Notes under the pieces: model-generated
Databases searched by the model: none
Told to the model about the DNA's origin: nothing
The model's input: the letters and a program-made list of their open reading frames with translations, nothing else
Part shown: in pieces, positions 50,671 through 52,665 of the stretch
How the letters are laid out: every line of letters begins with the position of its first letter
Numbering within the stretch: position 1 is the first letter of the stretch
Program-made: the position numbers and the translations under genes
Origin: Gammaproteobacteria bacterium
GTDB lineage: Bacteria; Pseudomonadota; Gammaproteobacteria; Steroidobacterales; Rariloculaceae
Length of the DNA: 52,665 nucleotides
Direction: 5' to 3'
NCBI GenBank assembly: GCA_036381015.1
Contig: DASVDR010000013.1
Span: 1 to 52,665 of the forward strand

Positions 50671-50716
50671 ATCTACATTCGTAGAGATATAATAGCGACA
50701 AATGTAGAGATGTCAA
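50671..50716 (-). promoter_or_regulatory. Strong promoter with overlapping BlaI/CopY-type operator sites
   Basis: On the minus strand, TTGACA (50711-50716) and TATTAT (50689-50694) are 16 bases apart, a near-perfect sigma-70 promoter for the DUF6152 gene. Two dyads, CTACATTCGTAG (50673-50684) and CTACATTTGTCG, lie over the spacer and just downstream. Each matches CTACA-NN-TGTAG except for one base, the operator type bound by BlaI/MecI/CopY regulators. No such regulator gene is in the window. Confidence 0.6.
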
Positions 50717-50754
50717 ATGCGGGCATCCGCAATAGCGGCGGCGCGCCGGGGCGA

Positions 50755-51501
50755 TCACGTGCGCCGCCGGGGCTTCTTTTTGCTGCGTGGCTTCGTGACG
50801 TGCGCTTCCGCCTGAGCTTGCTCGATTCGGTCGACGAGGTCCGCAAAATAGGCTTTGAGCTGCGCGAACGTCGGTGGCGCGCCGGCCGGGAGCTCGATGC
50901 CCGGGTCGTCGCGGCGCGGGGCGGCGCCGAGTAGCCGCGTTTTCAGGACGTCTGGACTGTATCCGAAGCGATCCGCGGCCTCGAACAGCTCGGCCTCCGG
51001 GCATCCGTGCTGCTCGATCAACGTGTAAACATCGAACAGGTCGCGCGTCGTCATCCTGCTATTCAGGGCTACGGCCTTCATCAGGAACAGCGAGCGCAGA
51101 GTTGCTACGGCGATTCTGTTCAACCCTGCGACGCTCCGTTCGGCCTGGATCTCTTCGGAGAGCCGCGCCGGGTCCGGGACGAAGAACGAGACCTTGATCC
51201 GATCGATGCTGTAGTCCTGCTGGTAGTCGACGAGCTCGAGCCCGCTATCGAGGAACTCCTGCTCGGCAGCCAGATTCGGGAAAGGCTCGACCGAATGTGA
51301 TCGACCAAGCTCGTCGAGGAGCCGCGCGACGCGCTTTCGGGGGAGGCGTTCTGCCGGGAACACGAAGTCGAGGTCTGCGCTCAGCCTGTGCGCTATGCGA
51401 AGCGCGAGCGCGGTCCCGCCGGCAAGTATCAAACCTTCAGCATGCCGCGATGCATCGATGGCTCGAAGCAGCCTCTCAGTGCCTGCCGGCAGCGCGTGCA
51501 C
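50755..51501 (-). CDS. AbiEii/AbiGii-type nucleotidyltransferase toxin
   Basis: The 248-residue protein has the type IV AbiEii-like core: GLILAGGTALALRIAHRLSA (residues 23-42) with G-G-T, then DLDFVFP (D-x-D metal site), IKVSFFVP (about 104) and LFLMKAVALNSRMTTRDLFD (about 138-157), where K and D complete the active site. Such proteins transfer nucleotides to tRNA or GTP and are neutralised by a neighbouring antitoxin. Its first 26 bases overlap the wHTH gene upstream, as in AbiEi/AbiEii operons. A basic tail (KPRSKKKPRRR) closes it. An antiphage or maintenance role is likely. Confidence 0.86.
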   Translation of the reverse strand: MHALPAGTERLLRAIDASRHAEGLILAGGTALALRIAHRLSADLDFVFPAERLPRKRVARLLDELGRSHSVEPFPNLAAEQEFLDSGLELVDYQQDYSIDRIKVSFFVPDPARLSEEIQAERSVAGLNRIAVATLRSLFLMKAVALNSRMTTRDLFDVYTLIEQHGCPEAELFEAADRFGYSPDVLKTRLLGAAPRRDDPGIELPAGAPPTFAQLKAYFADLVDRIEQAQAEAHVTKPRSKKKPRRRT

Positions 51502-51949
51502 GCCCGATCTCGATGTTCTTCAGCATTCGGCCGCTTGCCTCGGCGGCGCCCGGTGAGAGCTCGAACGCGCGGAGCATCGCCGCTCGAGCTCTTTGCACGC
51601 GCTCGAGCCCGTAGTGCTCGACGCAGGCGAGCAGGTCGTTGAAGGTGGGACGAGCGAGCACCTGCGCGATGACGGTCTCTTCGTCTACTCCGCCGCGCGG
51701 TCTGCTCCAGGCTCGGTTGAAGGAGAGCTTCGGCTCGCGGGGCGGGAGCGGCCGGACCCGGAGGGCGGTTCGAGGTCCGACGGATGCCCGTTCGAGACGC
51801 ACGAGACCCTCGGCGGCCAAGCGCTTGACCTGGTCGTGCACGCGTCGGTAGGGCCGGCCCGCGGCGGCCGCCAAGGCATAAATGCCGTCCTCCCCTGCGC
51901 CGCGATGGATGAGCGCGAGGAGCTCCTGCGTTTTGCGGGTACGGGCCAT
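51476..51949 (-). CDS. AbiEi-like winged-helix antitoxin
   Basis: The 157-residue protein has an N-terminal wHTH (KTQELLALIHRGAGEDGIYA, LAAAAGRPYRRVHDQVKRLA, about residues 6-45) that resembles antitoxins of AbiEi type, and a second part (VLARPTFNDLLACVEHYGLE, about 98-117) likely to interact with the toxin. Its stop overlaps the toxin's start. The start codon is only three bases from a perfect 22-bp palindrome, so it probably represses its own operon. No typical ribosome-binding site fits between palindrome and ATG. Confidence 0.75.
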   Translation of the reverse strand: MARTRKTQELLALIHRGAGEDGIYALAAAAGRPYRRVHDQVKRLAAEGLVRLERASVGPRTALRVRPLPPREPKLSFNRAWSRPRGGVDEETVIAQVLARPTFNDLLACVEHYGLERVQRARAAMLRAFELSPGAAEASGRMLKNIEIGRARAAGRH

Positions 51950-51952
51950 TGT

Positions 51953-51974
51953 AATCGTCCTATATAGGACGATT
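51953..51974. promoter_or_regulatory. Perfect 22-bp palindrome at the AbiE-like promoter
   Basis: Arms AATCGTCCTAT (51953-51963) and ATAGGACGATT (51964-51974) are exact reverse complements without spacer. The palindrome ends three bases before the antitoxin ATG and contains a TATATA that could be the -10 box, giving a leaderless or near-leaderless mRNA. Confidence 0.8.
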
Positions 51975-52123
51975 ATGCGCCTGGTCGGGCGGGCGTGAAT
52001 AGGGCAAGCGGCCGAAAGATTGGACGAGCAGCGAACACGGGGCGTTCGTGCCCGCCCACCCCCTGCGCGCCCCGGTGATGCTCACGCCGGCGGGCCAGGG
52101 GGCAGGCGCCAAGCGCCAAGCGC

Positions 52124-52624
52124 TTACGCAGGAACCGCCTCACCTTTGACCGCTGCCTCGATCGTGGCGATATCGATCTTCCGCATGGGCATCATCGCTT
52201 CGAAAGCGCGTTTGGCCGCTGCGCGGTCGGGATTGCTCACCGCTTCGAGCAGCACACGCGGAGTGATCTGCCAGGAGAAGCCCCACTTGTCCTTGCACCA
52301 GCCGCAGGCGCTTTCCTCGCCGCCGTTCTTGGTGATGGCGTCCCAGTAACGATCGGTTTCCTCCTGGTTCTCGGTGATGACCATGAAGCTGACCGCCTCG
52401 TTCGCTTTGAAATTGGGACCGCCGTTGAGCCCGACGAACGGCTGGCCGAGCACCGTGAACTCCACGGTCAGCTCCTCGCCTGCCTCACCGCTCGGAGAAT
52501 CGGACGGCGCCATGAGGCTCGCGCCCACCTTCGAGTCGGGAAAAACGGAGGCATAGAACTCGGCCGCTTTGCGGGCTTCGCCTTTGTCGAACCAAAGGCA
52601 GGTCGTGAGCTTAGCGTTTGCCAT
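52124..52624 (-). CDS. PhnB-like VOC-family protein (3-demethylubiquinone methyltransferase-like)
   Basis: The 166-residue protein is a VOC/glyoxalase-fold protein of the PhnB group: LTTCLWFDKGEARKAAEFYA (residues 6-25), VEFTVLGQPFVGLNGGPNFK (about 54-73), AVSFMVITENQEETDRYWDA and ACGWCKDKWGFSWQITPRVL (about 106-125). Family length is 130-160 residues and the E/Q metal ligands of the glyoxalase site are only partly present. Despite the common annotation, methyltransferase activity is unlikely. The start follows CGGAGAGAG. Independent unit at the right end of the window. Confidence 0.87.
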   Translation of the reverse strand: MANAKLTTCLWFDKGEARKAAEFYASVFPDSKVGASLMAPSDSPSGEAGEELTVEFTVLGQPFVGLNGGPNFKANEAVSFMVITENQEETDRYWDAITKNGGEESACGWCKDKWGFSWQITPRVLLEAVSNPDRAAAKRAFEAMMPMRKIDIATIEAAVKGEAVPA

Positions 52625-52665
52625 TTTTCTCTCTCCGCGGAAAGTAGGTTTAACGGCGACAGGTC

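Noticed and set aside
52124-52624. Ubiquinone methyltransferase
   Set aside because: PhnB-like VOC proteins carry this name by history; no SAM-binding motif is present.

Overview
This window looks like chromosomal DNA from a GC-rich (visually about two-thirds G+C), Gram-negative, aerobic heterotroph. The best guess is an uncultivated or poorly characterised gammaproteobacterium, perhaps near Steroidobacterales or Woeseiales. That placement is inference from family content (several DUF6152 proteins, DUF6164, DUF2237, ADOP-type permease debris, many Sec and Tat exported enzymes, lipoproteins), not from a marker gene. I see no rRNA, tRNA, CRISPR array, prophage or complete insertion sequence.

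Layout. 0-9 kb: tail of an HNH-type protein, a GFA-family protein, an exported sorbosone-dehydrogenase-like propeller, an ADOP permease relic, an O-methyltransferase, an exported amidohydrolase, a CHRD protein, an exported metallo-beta-lactamase-fold hydrolase and an unusual two-domain alpha/beta hydrolase. 9-15.5 kb: a TetR regulator divergent from a membrane protein across a twin operator, then a Tat-exported flavoprotein, a frameshifted Ig-like protein and a c-type cytochrome. 15.5-23 kb: small conserved proteins (DUF2237, RidA, ChrR-like cupin, DUF6164), a large lipoprotein under a cyclic-di-GMP-I riboswitch, a DUF6152 pair and an RMD1/YagE-like protein. 23-31.5 kb: a phenol-oxidation block (VAO/PCMH-type flavoprotein, its cytochrome c, a HpaB-like hydroxylase), a nucleotidyltransferase/BON-like/metallophosphoesterase operon and small SnoaL/cupin proteins. 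31.5-46 kb: a second large lipoprotein with LVIVD propeller repeats (frameshifted), three more DUF6152 loci, DUF1080, aldo/keto reductase, LysR, esterase, PQQ sugar dehydrogenase and Uma2. 46-52.6 kb: a GntR/ABC operon with a perfect palindrome, a luciferase-like oxidoreductase, a fifth DUF6152 gene behind a strong promoter, an AbiE-like toxin/antitoxin pair behind a perfect 22-bp palindrome, and a PhnB-like VOC protein.

Most noteworthy. (1) Five DUF6152 proteins are each predicted to be cleaved so that the mature chain begins His-His. They recur beside, or fused to, a second domain marked by a W-E-G-D-T-L motif; I infer an undescribed periplasmic two-part system, possibly metal-binding. (2) In the leader of the lipoprotein gene at 20597 a canonical c-di-GMP-I aptamer is followed by a segment perfectly complementary, in nested order, to the two most conserved aptamer strands, suggesting an unusual self-sequestering switch. 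(3) Three genes are broken by single missing bases in or beside short G/C runs, which may be real decay or consensus errors.
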